This document shows positions 14,358-22,947 of a stretch of 28,330 nucleotides of DNA, piece by piece (position 1 is the first letter of the stretch; the number at the start of each line of letters is the position of its first letter). The translations under genes were made by a program, and so were the position numbers. The notes under the pieces were generated by a model. It had not been told where the DNA came from. It made no database searches and was given only the letters and a program-made list of their open reading frames with translations. The stretch comes from CALKMS01 sp036796755 (GTDB lineage: Bacteria; Actinomycetota; Aquicultoria; SKW223; CALKMS01). The DNA is taken from NCBI GenBank assembly GCA_036796755.1, contig DAIRCJ010000012.1, positions 1 to 28,330 of the forward strand. The letters are read 5' to 3'.

Positions 14358-17300
14358 ATGAAAACAACCATTGGCGCTTATCTTTTTGATTTGTTTGAGA
14401 ATAAATTAAAATCTTTTGATTTAGATCAAGAAGTAGTCTCCCTATCTGAAGCTAGCTTGGCTCTTTTCCTAGAGTACTTATTTCAACGGGAGAAGAAAAA
14501 TATTTTCGTTATTTTGCCTGAAGAGACCCTTGGGGAAAGGTTATTTTACGAGATTGACCAGCCGAAAAACTCTCTTCTTTTAAGGGAAAGAAAAATTCTG
14601 CCTTGGGAAGAAGGTAGGTCCGAAAGAGGTGAGGTAGAGCCTTATCTTCGGCTTAAAAATTTGGTTCAGAGTAAAGAGTTGTTCAGGGTTTTTACCCCTT
14701 TCAGTCAGGCTCTTCTGACTTTTCCTTGGAATTTTCAACCACCGATTAATTTAAAAGAAGGTTTTTCTTATGAACGAGAGAAGTTAATTCAGAAGCTTGA
14801 AGATTTTGGCTACGAAAGAAACTATCTGGTGGAAAGAGAAGGCGAGTATGCGGTTCGGGGCGGCTTAATTGACCTTTATCCGGTCGGGTTTAAGCCAGTC
14901 CGCTTGGATTTTTCCGGAGATACTCTGGAGGCAATTAAGACCTTTTCTCTGGCTAGCCAGCGTTCGACCGATGTTCTCAAGACAGTGACAATTGCTCCTT
15001 TCAAAGAAGCAGTTTTAACTTCTGAGGAAAGAGAAAGAGTAAAAAAGATCTTGCCCTGGGTTCCTGAAGAAGAAGCCGAGCTTCTTTTGCAGGGAAAGAG
15101 TTTTCCAGGCTGGGGTAGTTACTGGCCTTATATTTTTAACCTTCGGCACCTTGGCAATGTTTGTCCCTCTCGAAACTCTCTTTTTGTTCTGGTAGAGGAA
15201 GAGTTAATTGAAGAAAAGAGCGGAACTTATTTGAGGTGGCTGAAGGAGTCCTGGGAAAGAGCGGCTATCAAAAGGAACTTGCCTCCTCTAAGCAGAAACC
15301 AGCCTTTTTTAAGACTGAAAGAGGTTTTGAGAGGTAATAAAAAAGTTTCTTTTTCTTTACTAAAGAGAGAAAAGATAACTTTTCCTCTAAGTCTTGATTT
15401 TCAAAGAGAGCAAAGAATGGAGAAGGTCAAGAGCTGGCTAAAAGCTGGTTATAATCTAATTCTGGCCGGAAAAAAAGAGTACCGATCCCGAGCCGAAAAA
15501 GAGCTAAAAGAAAATGATTTAAGCTTTTCTTCAAAGCCCGGGGAGAAAGGCAGCTTGCTTTTTCTCCCTTTTAACTTAGCTCAGAGCTTTGCTTTTGAGG
15601 GTTTAAAGGTTATTTGCCTCTCAATGAGCGAGCTATTTTCCTACCCTTACCGAACCAAAGAAGTGGCGATTGAACAGCCTTTTTCAGCTTCCTTTGAGCT
15701 AAAACCAGGTGAATTAGCCGTTCATTCCCGTTACGGAATAGGAAGGTATTTGGGGATGGAAAAAGTTTTTCTTGACGGCGTTTATCAGGATTATCTCGTT
15801 TTGGAATATGCCGATGGAAAACTAAAAATTAGGCCGGAAAACTTTAGAGACCTGACTAAGTATTATGGGGGGGAGGAGGAAGAAGTTAAGCTTTCTTCTC
15901 TGAATTCCCGGGACTGGCAGAGAAAAAAAGAGCAAGCCCGGAAAGCCGCCCGCAAACTGGCAATAAACCTGGTAAAACTTTATGCCAGGCGCCGTTTATT
16001 GCCGGGTTTTAGCTTTTCCCCCGATACTCCCTGGCAAAAAGAATTGGAGGAAAGTTTTCCTTTTGAAGAAACCGAGGATCAGAGAAAGGCTATTGAGGAG
16101 ATTAAAAAAGATATGGAATCTCCTCAGGTTATGGATCGCCTGGTCTTTGGTGACGTCGGGTTTGGTAAAACCGAGGTTGCTATACGAGCTTCTTTTAAGG
16201 CGGTAATGGATGGTTTTCAGGTTATGGTTATGGTTCCGACAACTGTTCTGGCCGAACAACACCGACAAACATTTAAAGAAAGGCTGGCGCCTTTTCCTCT
16301 GAGGGTTGAAGCGATTTCTCGCCTTTTAAGCTTAGCTGAGCAAAAAGAAATTCTTCGGGATTTTTCTTTGGGCAAAGTTGATATTTTAATCGGAACCCAT
16401 CGGCTCCTTTCGGCTGATGTCAAACCGCGAAAGCTTGGACTTTTAATAATAGATGAAGAACACCGTTTTGGGGTCGGACAAAAAGAAAAAATAAAGGAGG
16501 CGTATCCCCGGGTTGATGTTCTTTCTTTAAGTGCTACTCCCATCCCCCGGACCTTGCAGATGGCTCTATCGGGAGTGCGGGAGGTGAGTTTAATCGAAAC
16601 CCCGCCGGCTAATCGCCTTCCGGTTGTCACCTTTGTTGAGCCTTACGACTCTCAGCTGGTAAAGCTAGCTATTCTTAGAGAACTAAGCCGTGGTGGCCAG
16701 GTTTTTTATCTTCACAACAGAATAGAGGAGCTGGAGAAAGTTGCGAAAAACTTAAGAGAACTTTTTCCGGAAGCAAGGTTGAGCGTGGTTCACGGCCAGC
16801 TTGACCAGGAAGACCTGGAGTTGGCAATGTGGGGTTTTAGTCAGGGCGACTATGACATAATGGTCTGTACTACCATAATCGAAGCCGGTCTCGATTTCCC
16901 TCAAGCTAATACTTTAATAGTTGACGATGCCGAACGTCTGGGGCTAGCTCAGATTTATCAGTTGAGAGGTCGGGTTGGGCGCTCCGACCGCCAGGCTTAC
17001 GCTTATTTTCTTTACAACCCGGCCTCTTTGACTCAGGCGGGCTGGGAAAGGCTTAAAGCGGTAGCTGAGCTTTCTGACCTGGGTTCAGGTTTAAAGCTGG
17101 CTTTAAAAGATCTTCAGATCAGGGGAGCCGGAAGTCTTTTTAGTTTTGAGCAGCACGGACATATTAAAGCAGTTGGTTTTGACCTTTACACGCAGCTTAT
17201 AGAGGAAGCAGTTCGGGAAATAAAAGGAGAAGTTTTAAAACCAAAAACAATTCTTTTAGACCTAGGTCTTTCGGCTTTCATTCCCGACAGCTATTTGCCT

Positions 17301-17678
17301 GATGAGAGGTTGAGGTTGGAAGTTTACCATCGGTTAGCCGAAGTGGAAAAAGAGGCAGATTTAAAAGATTTAAAAGCAGAAATCCTTGACCGTTTTGGCT
17401 TTCCGCCTCCGGAAGTGGAAAATTTATTTGAAGCGGTGGAAATTCGTCTTCTGGCGGAAGAATTGGGAATAAACGAGGTAAAAGTGCGGAAGGAAGGAAT
17501 ATTTTTGAAGGCAACTGATCTGGACCGACTGGCCAGGATAGCCCCGGCCGGTTTTGTTTTTAAGAAAAGATTTAACAGCCTGGTTCTCAGGCCGCCAGTT
17601 GCTTCAGTTGAAGAAAAAGTCAGTTATTTAAAATCCTTTTTAAATGGTATAATCCAGAAAGTGATAGCGGTTGGTTAA
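14358..17678 (+). CDS. mfd: Transcription-repair coupling factor Mfd
   Basis: Mfd is the ATP-driven translocase that removes RNA polymerase stalled at DNA damage and recruits UvrA. The 1106-residue product has the UvrB-like N-terminal module (YAVRGGLIDLYPVG, about 165-180), the RNA-polymerase-interacting domain (LAVHSRYGIGRYLGMEKV, about 455-475), Walker A GDVGFGKTE (about 598), the DEEH box (about 699), SATPIPRTL, QLRGRVGRSD and the C-terminal TRCF domain. Length is normal. The ATG lies 27 bp after pth with no Shine-Dalgarno. The order pth-mfd is conserved in Firmicutes and Actinobacteria. Confidence 0.98.
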   Translation: MKTTIGAYLFDLFENKLKSFDLDQEVVSLSEASLALFLEYLFQREKKNIFVILPEETLGERLFYEIDQPKNSLLLRERKILPWEEGRSERGEVEPYLRLKNLVQSKELFRVFTPFSQALLTFPWNFQPPINLKEGFSYEREKLIQKLEDFGYERNYLVEREGEYAVRGGLIDLYPVGFKPVRLDFSGDTLEAIKTFSLASQRSTDVLKTVTIAPFKEAVLTSEERERVKKILPWVPEEEAELLLQGKSFPGWGSYWPYIFNLRHLGNVCPSRNSLFVLVEEELIEEKSGTYLRWLKESWERAAIKRNLPPLSRNQPFLRLKEVLRGNKKVSFSLLKREKITFPLSLDFQREQRMEKVKSWLKAGYNLILAGKKEYRSRAEKELKENDLSFSSKPGEKGSLLFLPFNLAQSFAFEGLKVICLSMSELFSYPYRTKEVAIEQPFSASFELKPGELAVHSRYGIGRYLGMEKVFLDGVYQDYLVLEYADGKLKIRPENFRDLTKYYGGEEEEVKLSSLNSRDWQRKKEQARKAARKLAINLVKLYARRRLLPGFSFSPDTPWQKELEESFPFEETEDQRKAIEEIKKDMESPQVMDRLVFGDVGFGKTEVAIRASFKAVMDGFQVMVMVPTTVLAEQHRQTFKERLAPFPLRVEAISRLLSLAEQKEILRDFSLGKVDILIGTHRLLSADVKPRKLGLLIIDEEHRFGVGQKEKIKEAYPRVDVLSLSATPIPRTLQMALSGVREVSLIETPPANRLPVVTFVEPYDSQLVKLAILRELSRGGQVFYLHNRIEELEKVAKNLRELFPEARLSVVHGQLDQEDLELAMWGFSQGDYDIMVCTTIIEAGLDFPQANTLIVDDAERLGLAQIYQLRGRVGRSDRQAYAYFLYNPASLTQAGWERLKAVAELSDLGSGLKLALKDLQIRGAGSLFSFEQHGHIKAVGFDLYTQLIEEAVREIKGEVLKPKTILLDLGLSAFIPDSYLPDERLRLEVYHRLAEVEKEADLKDLKAEILDRFGFPPPEVENLFEAVEIRLLAEELGINEVKVRKEGIFLKATDLDRLARIAPAGFVFKKRFNSLVLRPPVASVEEKVSYLKSFLNGIIQKVIAVG
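17645..17653 (+). promoter_or_regulatory. Perfect extended -10 within the end of mfd
   Basis: TGgTATAAT is a full-consensus extended -10 inside the last codons of mfd. Transcription would start near 17660, about 10 nt before the TTG start of the SurA-like gene. Confidence 0.5.
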
Positions 17679-18597
17679 GAAGTCCAATGTTGCCCGGCTG
17701 TTTTTAATACTGGTTATCCCTGGCCTTTTTCTGGCTGGTTGCCAGAGAAGTGATTTGCTGGCAAAAGTGGGAAAGATAGAGATAAAGACCTCGGAAGTTG
17801 AAACAATCGTTAACCGTTTAAAAGCAGAGCATCCGGGCTTTTTTGAGAGAAGAGGTTTTGAAGAAGAGGTAAGAAAGAAAGTCATTAAAGGTTTGATCAC
17901 CGGGGCTTTAATCGAAAACAACCTGGATTACCTGGGATTAAAAGTAACTGACCAGGAAATTAAGGCGGAAATAAATAAATATAAGAAGTTTTACGGTAAG
18001 AAGTTTTCCAGGGCTTTAAAGAACTTTGGCTTTACCGAAGAAGGCTTTCGCTACTCTGTTTTTCGCAGTCTTTTATTTAGAAAAGCTATCAAGCTGGTGG
18101 AAAAGGACATCAAGCCAGTTACTTCAGAGGAAGTGGAAGCTTATTATCAAAAGCATAAAGATGATTTTGTGGTTGAGCCTCGCTATCGCCTTTTGCTGGC
18201 TCAAATTTCTTCTTCCCAAAAGGCTAAGAAGGTGGAGAAAGAGTTAAAAAAGAAAAAAGCCGACTTTCCCCAGTTGGTTTCTCAGTTTAACCTCTGTCCT
18301 TTAAAAAACCAGGATGATTTTGACACTGGCTGGAAAGAGAAATCAGAGCTACCTTTAGCAGTTTATAAAAAAGTAGAGAAGTTAAAGGTTGGTCAGGTGC
18401 TGACCCCTTTTAAAATCGGGGAAGACTGGTGTCTGGTAAAGCTAATAGATAAAGAAGAAAAGCGCTTAAGGCCATTTGCTGAAGTCAAGGATTATATTAA
18501 CAACTTACTTTATCAGCGTCACAAGGAAGAGGCATGGGGAAGGTTAATAAAAAAGCTGGAGAAAAGAACACCAGTAAAGAGTTACCAGAAGATTTAA
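17671..18597 (+). CDS. SurA/PrsA-like foldase lipoprotein
   Basis: This 308-residue protein starts with a lipoprotein signal peptide with lipobox LAGC (Cys24), so it should be anchored on the outer face of the membrane. A helical SurA-N-like region follows (about 30-160), then a parvulin/PPIC-like domain (about 165-275), which in this family assists folding of exported proteins. The rotamase part is compact and not all catalytic positions are obvious, so chaperone rather than isomerase activity is possible. The TTG at 17671 is the only usable start, since an in-frame stop (TAG) lies just upstream at 17665. It overlaps mfd by 8 bp and mazG by 64 bp. Foldase genes in this position are known from anaerobic Firmicutes. 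Confidence 0.82.
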   Translation: MVKKSNVARLFLILVIPGLFLAGCQRSDLLAKVGKIEIKTSEVETIVNRLKAEHPGFFERRGFEEEVRKKVIKGLITGALIENNLDYLGLKVTDQEIKAEINKYKKFYGKKFSRALKNFGFTEEGFRYSVFRSLLFRKAIKLVEKDIKPVTSEEVEAYYQKHKDDFVVEPRYRLLLAQISSSQKAKKVEKELKKKKADFPQLVSQFNLCPLKNQDDFDTGWKEKSELPLAVYKKVEKLKVGQVLTPFKIGEDWCLVKLIDKEEKRLRPFAEVKDYINNLLYQRHKEEAWGRLIKKLEKRTPVKSYQKI

Positions 18598-19361
18598 AGC
18601 TTGGTGAGAGTTTCCTTCGACTGGTAAAAACGATGGAGATTTTACGAGGTCCCGATGGCTGCCCCTGGGATCGGGAGCAAACTCACTCTACTATAGTGGA
18701 AAATCTGGTTGAAGAGGCTTACGAAGTTTGCCAGGCAGTAGCTGAAGGGAACGACGAGCTTTTGAAAGAAGAGTTAGGAGATGTTCTGCTTCAGGTTGTT
18801 TTCCATTCCCAGATGGCAAAGGAAAGGAAAGCTTTTAATTTGAATATGGTGATTGAGGGTTTGCTCAACAAACTTTATCAGCGCCATCCTCATGTCTTTG
18901 GTTCGGAAAAGTTAGAAACGGCGGAAGAGGTTTTGAAAAACTGGGAAAAGTTAAAGGCGAAGAAAGAGGGGAAGGGATTGTTTGATTCTTTACCTCCTGC
19001 CCTTCCCGCTTTGCTTTATGCCAAAGCGGTTCAGGAGAGAGCTCGACGGGTTGGTTTTGACTGGTCGGACGAGAAAGGAGTGGTGGAGAAAGCTATTGAA
19101 GAACTGAAGGAGTTTACTGAAGCTAAAGACGAGAAGGAACTTCAAGCAGAGATGGGAGACATTTTGTTTTCTTTGGTCAACCTGGCAAGGAGAAAAAAAA
19201 TTAATCCGGAAGAAGCTTTGCGTCAGGCAACAGAAAGGTTTAAAAAGCGGTTTCTTCAGATGGAAAAAGAGGCCGAGGAAAAAGGAGTTAAACTTGAGAA
19301 CCTTTCTTTAGAAGAACTGGATAAGCTCTGGGAAAGAGCTAAAGAAAAGGAAAGGAGGTAA
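18534..19361 (+). CDS. mazG: Nucleoside triphosphate pyrophosphohydrolase MazG
   Basis: MazG hydrolyses NTPs and dNTPs to the monophosphate and cleans the nucleotide pool. The 275-residue product has two MazG domains: LRGPDGCPWDREQTH, NLVEEAYEV and EELGDVLLQVVFHSQMA in the first, and EKAIEELKEFTEA with EMGDILFSLVNLARR in the second. EExxE and ExxD metal-binding positions are present in both. The ATG at 18534 is preceded by AAGGAAGAGG and gives a 33-residue basic leader before the usual start region (ATG at 18633 is the alternative). The 64-bp overlap with the foldase gene is unusually long. Two bases separate its stop from eno. Confidence 0.95.
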   Translation: MGKVNKKAGEKNTSKELPEDLKLGESFLRLVKTMEILRGPDGCPWDREQTHSTIVENLVEEAYEVCQAVAEGNDELLKEELGDVLLQVVFHSQMAKERKAFNLNMVIEGLLNKLYQRHPHVFGSEKLETAEEVLKNWEKLKAKKEGKGLFDSLPPALPALLYAKAVQERARRVGFDWSDEKGVVEKAIEELKEFTEAKDEKELQAEMGDILFSLVNLARRKKINPEEALRQATERFKKRFLQMEKEAEEKGVKLENLSLEELDKLWERAKEKERR

Positions 19362-19363
19362 AG

Positions 19364-20650
19364 ATGAGTGCGGTTAAAGAGGTTAAGGCTCGAGAAATTC
19401 TTGATTCTCGGGGGAATCCCACAGTTGAAGTTGAAGTAGTTTTGAGTAGCGGGGTGAAAGGAAGAGCGGCAGTGCCCTCGGGAGCTTCAACGGGAAGCCG
19501 GGAGGCTCTGGAGCTGAGAGACGGAGACAAGACAAGATATAAAGGAAAAGGGGTTCTAAAAGCTGTGAGCAATGTAAACGAGGTTATTGCTCCCCAATTG
19601 ATTGGCTTAGAAGTCTCAGAGCAGGAAAAAATTGATAACTTGTTAATTGAACTTGACGGGACTCCCAACAAGGAAAAACTTGGAGCAAATGCTATTCTCG
19701 GAGTCTCGCTGGCTGTAGCGCGGGCGGCCAGTCTTGATTTGAACCTTCCTCTCTACCAGTATTTAGGAAATTTAAGCGGGGAAAAAGCTTTTCTTTTGCC
19801 GGTTCCTTTGATGAATGTTTTAAACGGCGGAGTTCATGCTCAGAATAACCTCACTCTTCAGGAGTTTATGATTGCACCAGCTGTTTTTAGTTCCTTTAAG
19901 GAGGCTCTGCGGGCCGGGGTTGAAGTCTATCAAGCTTTAAAAGAAGTTCTTCAAGGGAAATCTCTTTCCACGGCGGTTGGAGATGAAGGGGGATTTGCTC
20001 CCGATTTGAGTTCTACTACGGAGGTCCTTGAATGTTTAATTGAGGCTATTGAGACGGCGGGCTACCGACCGGGAGAGGAGGTTTTTCTGGCTCTTGACCC
20101 GGCAGCCAGTGAGTTTTATCAAGACGGAGTTTATAAAATTCCCGAGGAAGGACTTCTCCTTTCCTCAGAACAAATGATTGCTTATTTAAAAAAGTTAGTC
20201 GAGGAATACCCTATTGTTTCAATTGAGGATGGTCTGGCGGAAAATGACTGGTCAGGTTGGAAAAATTTAACTTTTGAACTGGGGGAAAAAGTCCAGCTGG
20301 TAGGAGACGATATTTTTGTTACCAACCCGGGCATCTTTAGAAAAGGAATTGAAGAAAAAGTTGGCAACGCCATCTTGATAAAATTAAATCAGATCGGCAC
20401 CTTGACCGAGACTTTTCAAACCATAAAGATGGCTAAAGATAATAATTATCGTCTGGTGATTTCTCACCGCTCAGGTGAGACAGAAGACCCGTTTATTGCT
20501 GATTTAGTGGTGGCAACGGCTTCAGGTCAGATTAAAACTGGAGCCCCGGCTCGCTCGGAAAGAGTGGCTAAGTACAATCAGCTTTTGCGAATAGAAGAGG
20601 AGTTAGGAGAAAAAGCAGTTTATGCTGGACCAGATGTTTTTAAGCCCTAA
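19364..20650 (+). CDS. eno: Enolase
   Basis: Enolase interconverts 2-phosphoglycerate and phosphoenolpyruvate in glycolysis and gluconeogenesis. The 428-residue product has AREILDSRGNPTVEVEV, the lid loop PSGASTG, VGDEGGFAP, SIEDGLAENDW, ILIKLNQIGT (catalytic Lys) and SHRSGETED (catalytic His and phosphate-binding Arg-Ser). The start has Shine-Dalgarno AAAGGAGGT. The order mazG-eno-ftsB/divIC-DUF501-ppx is characteristic of Actinobacteria; Bacillus keeps eno elsewhere. Confidence 0.98.
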   Translation: MSAVKEVKAREILDSRGNPTVEVEVVLSSGVKGRAAVPSGASTGSREALELRDGDKTRYKGKGVLKAVSNVNEVIAPQLIGLEVSEQEKIDNLLIELDGTPNKEKLGANAILGVSLAVARAASLDLNLPLYQYLGNLSGEKAFLLPVPLMNVLNGGVHAQNNLTLQEFMIAPAVFSSFKEALRAGVEVYQALKEVLQGKSLSTAVGDEGGFAPDLSSTTEVLECLIEAIETAGYRPGEEVFLALDPAASEFYQDGVYKIPEEGLLLSSEQMIAYLKKLVEEYPIVSIEDGLAENDWSGWKNLTFELGEKVQLVGDDIFVTNPGIFRKGIEEKVGNAILIKLNQIGTLTETFQTIKMAKDNNYRLVISHRSGETEDPFIADLVVATASGQIKTGAPARSERVAKYNQLLRIEEELGEKAVYAGPDVFKP

Positions 20651-20653
20651 AAT
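20648..20653 (+). promoter_or_regulatory. -10 box overlapping the eno stop codon
   Basis: TAAAAT begins with the eno TAA stop and ends 7 nt before the ATG of the ftsB/divIC-like gene, which has no Shine-Dalgarno. This spacing predicts a leaderless transcript. No convincing -35 is seen. Confidence 0.4.
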
Positions 20654-20660
20654 TTAGCTA

Positions 20661-21035
20661 ATGAAGAGACGAAAGAGTAACTGGCTTAAGGTTTTGTTTT
20701 TCTTCTTTCTAGTTTTGATTTTCACCTCGTTTCTCACTTGCCCGGCTTATTATGACTGGAAAAAACAGCGAGAGTTAAAAATCAAACTGGAAAGAGAATT
20801 AAAAGCTCAAGTAAAAAACAATCGGGAGTTAGAAAAGGAAATAAAAAGGTTACGTTCGGAAAGTTACATTGAGGAAATTGCTCGGCGAGATTTTGGGCTT
20901 GTGAAACCTGGAGAAAAAGCTTATGTTTTAATTGAACCTGAGAAACCGGAAGAAACCACCGAAAGCAAGCCTTTAAAAAAAGAAAAAAGCGGGTGGGAAA
21001 GGTTTCTTAACTGGCTTAAAAGGGAGCTTTATTGA
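20661..21035 (+). CDS. Septum formation initiator FtsB/DivIC family protein
   Basis: This 124-residue bitopic protein has a basic cytoplasmic N-terminus, one membrane helix (about 10-29), an extracytoplasmic coiled coil (about 33-67, RELKIKLERELKAQVKNN) and the family motif ARRDFGLVKPGEKAYVL (about 74-90). FtsB/DivIC bridges FtsL and FtsQ/DivIB in the divisome. The charged C-terminal tail (91-124) is variable. Position after eno and before DUF501 matches the mycobacterial FtsB-like gene, while the following S1 gene recalls Bacillus divIC-yabR. Confidence 0.88.
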   Translation: MKRRKSNWLKVLFFFFLVLIFTSFLTCPAYYDWKKQRELKIKLERELKAQVKNNRELEKEIKRLRSESYIEEIARRDFGLVKPGEKAYVLIEPEKPEETTESKPLKKEKSGWERFLNWLKRELY

Positions 21036-21093
21036 CACCTCTTATTTAAGGATTTAAAATCAAAGTTAAATTTGAAAGAAAGGAGTTGTTTGT

Positions 21094-21462
21094 TTGAGTT
21101 TTCAGGTTGGTCAGGTTGTCGAAGGCAAGGTGGTAAAGATTACCAACTTTGGAGCCTTTGTTGAACTTGACGATGGCACGCAAGGATTAATCCACATTTC
21201 CCAGATTTCCCGGAACTACGTAAAGAATGTTTCCGACTATCTCCGAGTCGGTGAGGTGGTAAAGGCTAAAGTTAGAGAAGTAAAGGGCAATGGCAAAGTA
21301 GATTTATCCATCAAAGAACTGGAAAACGAGAGAAGCCGCCCAACCACTCGAGTCAGGAAAGGTTCTAATCCTGACTTTGAGCAGATGCTTCGTTCCTACT
21401 TAAGGGCCAGCGAAGAAAACCAGAGCGATTTAAAGCGCCGTCGCGATGGTAAGCGCTGGTAA
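21094..21462 (+). CDS. S1-domain RNA-binding protein (YabR-like)
   Basis: This 122-residue protein is one S1 RNA-binding domain (about 3-72: VGQVVEGKVVKITNFGAFVEL, GLIHISQIS, VGEVVKAKV, KVDLSIKEL) followed by a basic, polar tail ending in RRRDGKRW. It corresponds to B. subtilis YabR, which follows divIC; its role is not established but is probably ribosome- or RNA-associated. The start is TTG at 21094, supported by AAAGGAG (21079-21085) at 8 nt. It overlaps the DUF501 gene by 17 bp. Confidence 0.88.
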   Translation: MSFQVGQVVEGKVVKITNFGAFVELDDGTQGLIHISQISRNYVKNVSDYLRVGEVVKAKVREVKGNGKVDLSIKELENERSRPTTRVRKGSNPDFEQMLRSYLRASEENQSDLKRRRDGKRW

Positions 21463-21967
21463 GCCGGGTTTTTATTCCGACTATTTAGTTTTAACCCAAC
21501 AGCTTAAACGTCCACCTCGGGGGAAAATAACGGTTATTAAACGTTGCGACTATGGTCGCCCTCTGGTTATTCTGGCTCACTTCAAGTTCGGTGAGGAAAA
21601 ATACTTTTCCAACCTTTTCTGGCTTTCTTGCCCCTGGCTGGTCAAGGAATTGGCAAAGTGGGAGGCAGAAGGCTGGGTGAAAAAGTTTCAAAAAAGGTTG
21701 AAAGAAGATGAAGTCTTTGCCCGAGCTTATTACCAGTCTCATTTAATCTTTTATCGCTTTAAAGAAAGCCTGATTGAGCTGGAACCTGCTTTGCCTCCAG
21801 GAATTAAAGGAGACTTGCTAAAGCGAGGAATAGGAGGGGTCTCGGACTGGGAAAAAGTCAAATGTCTTCATGCTCACTACGCCAGCTGGTTAATTTTTGG
21901 TGTTAACCCCATCGGTTCATATCTCCATCAGCGGATTTACTCTACCTGTTCTTCTCCTTGCTCTTGA
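21446..21967 (+). CDS. DUF501 family protein
   Basis: This 173-residue protein has the DUF501 hallmarks: VIKRCDYGRPLVILAHFKFG, FWLSCPWLVKELAKWEAEG, YYQSHLIFYRF and the Cys/His-rich VKCLHAHYASWLIFGVNPIG. The family has no known activity; its conserved Cys and His could bind metal. In Actinobacteria it lies between the ftsB-like gene and ppx, exactly as here. It overlaps the S1 gene by 17 bp and shares one base with the ppx start. The C-terminal tail (TCSSPCS) adds two Cys that I do not recognise as part of the family. Confidence 0.85.
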   Translation: MVSAGKPGFYSDYLVLTQQLKRPPRGKITVIKRCDYGRPLVILAHFKFGEEKYFSNLFWLSCPWLVKELAKWEAEGWVKKFQKRLKEDEVFARAYYQSHLIFYRFKESLIELEPALPPGIKGDLLKRGIGGVSDWEKVKCLHAHYASWLIFGVNPIGSYLHQRIYSTCSSPCS

Positions 21968-22893
21968 TGAAGGTGGCCGCAATTGACATTGGAACTAACT
22001 CGGTGCGGTTGGTTCTGGCTGAGGTCAGAGAGGACTTTTATCAACCTTTAGTTAAGAAGACAGCTATTACTCGCCTGGGGAAAGGGATAAGCTCACAAAA
22101 CCGGCTCAGTAAGACTTCAGTTGAGAAGACTCTGAAAGTAATAAATAGGTATCTGAACCTTGCCCGGAAGAACCGAATAGAATTGTTGGTTCTGGCTGGC
22201 ACTCAAGCCTTAAGAGAAGCCGGGGACAGTCAGCTTTTCTTAAGACGAGTTAAGGAAGAAACTGGCTTTAACTGCCTGGTTATCCCGGCGGAGAAAGAGG
22301 GAGAGCTTATGTATAAAGCAGTTTCTCGCTCTTTCCAGCTCCCTTCGGGAGCGGTGGTTTTTGACATTGGAGGGGGAAGCACCGAGTTTGTGTACGGGGA
22401 AAACAGCGAGGAAGTAAAGGTCAAAAAAATAATGAGCTTGCCGATTGGTTCGGTGCGCTTAACTGAGCTTTACCTTCATTCGGACCCTCCCACCAGGGAA
22501 GAGATTGAAAATTTAAAGAAAAAAGTAAGGAAAGATTTGAAAAGCCTGGAGGGCTTTCCCAGGGGCATTCTTTATGGGGTTGCAGGAACCGTCACCACCA
22601 TAGTGGCTGTGGCTAACCAGCTTGAACCTTACAGCTCTGAATTTGTTCACGGTTATTATTTAAAGAAGGAAGAGGCAGAACGGGTGGCTTTTTTTCTGGC
22701 TTCTTTACCCCTGAGGGCAAGAAAAAAAGTTAAAGGGCTGGAACCTGCTCGGGCTGATGTTATTGTTGGAGGAGCTTTTCTAACTCTGGAAATAATAGAT
22801 TTTTTTCAGGCTCAGGGTCTGGTGGTTAGTGAAAGCGACTTTCTGGACGGCCTGGCTTTGAGCTGGAAAGATTATGGTCAGCCTTTTTCCTGA
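21967..22893 (+). CDS. ppx: Ppx/GppA family exopolyphosphatase
   Basis: Ppx/GppA enzymes release phosphate from polyphosphate or convert pppGpp to ppGpp. The 308-residue product has the two ATPase-like phosphate loops AAIDIGTNSVRLVLAEV and FDIGGGSTEFVYG, with LAGTQALREA, PIGSVRLTE, GVAGTVTT and VIVGGAFLTL. It is the short two-domain form common in Actinobacteria. I chose the ATG at 21967, which overlaps the upstream stop (TGATG). A TTG three codons upstream (21958) would only add MLL. Polyphosphatase versus pppGpp hydrolase cannot be decided from sequence. Confidence 0.93.
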   Translation: MKVAAIDIGTNSVRLVLAEVREDFYQPLVKKTAITRLGKGISSQNRLSKTSVEKTLKVINRYLNLARKNRIELLVLAGTQALREAGDSQLFLRRVKEETGFNCLVIPAEKEGELMYKAVSRSFQLPSGAVVFDIGGGSTEFVYGENSEEVKVKKIMSLPIGSVRLTELYLHSDPPTREEIENLKKKVRKDLKSLEGFPRGILYGVAGTVTTIVAVANQLEPYSSEFVHGYYLKKEEAERVAFFLASLPLRARKKVKGLEPARADVIVGGAFLTLEIIDFFQAQGLVVSESDFLDGLALSWKDYGQPFS

Positions 22894-22908
22894 AACTTCT
22901 AATTAATT

Positions 22909-22946
22909 CAAGGCTTTTTGAGTTTGCCGGAAGCCAAAAAGCTTTG
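22909..22946. terminator. Probable bidirectional terminator between ppx and the GCS2 gene
   Basis: CAAGGCTTTTTG (22909-22920) and CAAAAAGCTTTG (22935-22946) form a 12-bp stem with one G-T pair and a 14-nt loop. It lies between convergent genes, 15 bp after ppx and 1 bp after the GCS2 stop. The stem itself supplies T-rich ends on both strands. Confidence 0.6.
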
Positions 22947-22947
22947 T

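Noticed and set aside
21958..21966. TTG start for ppx
   Set aside because: It adds only three residues; the ATG overlapping the DUF501 stop gives the canonical N-terminus.
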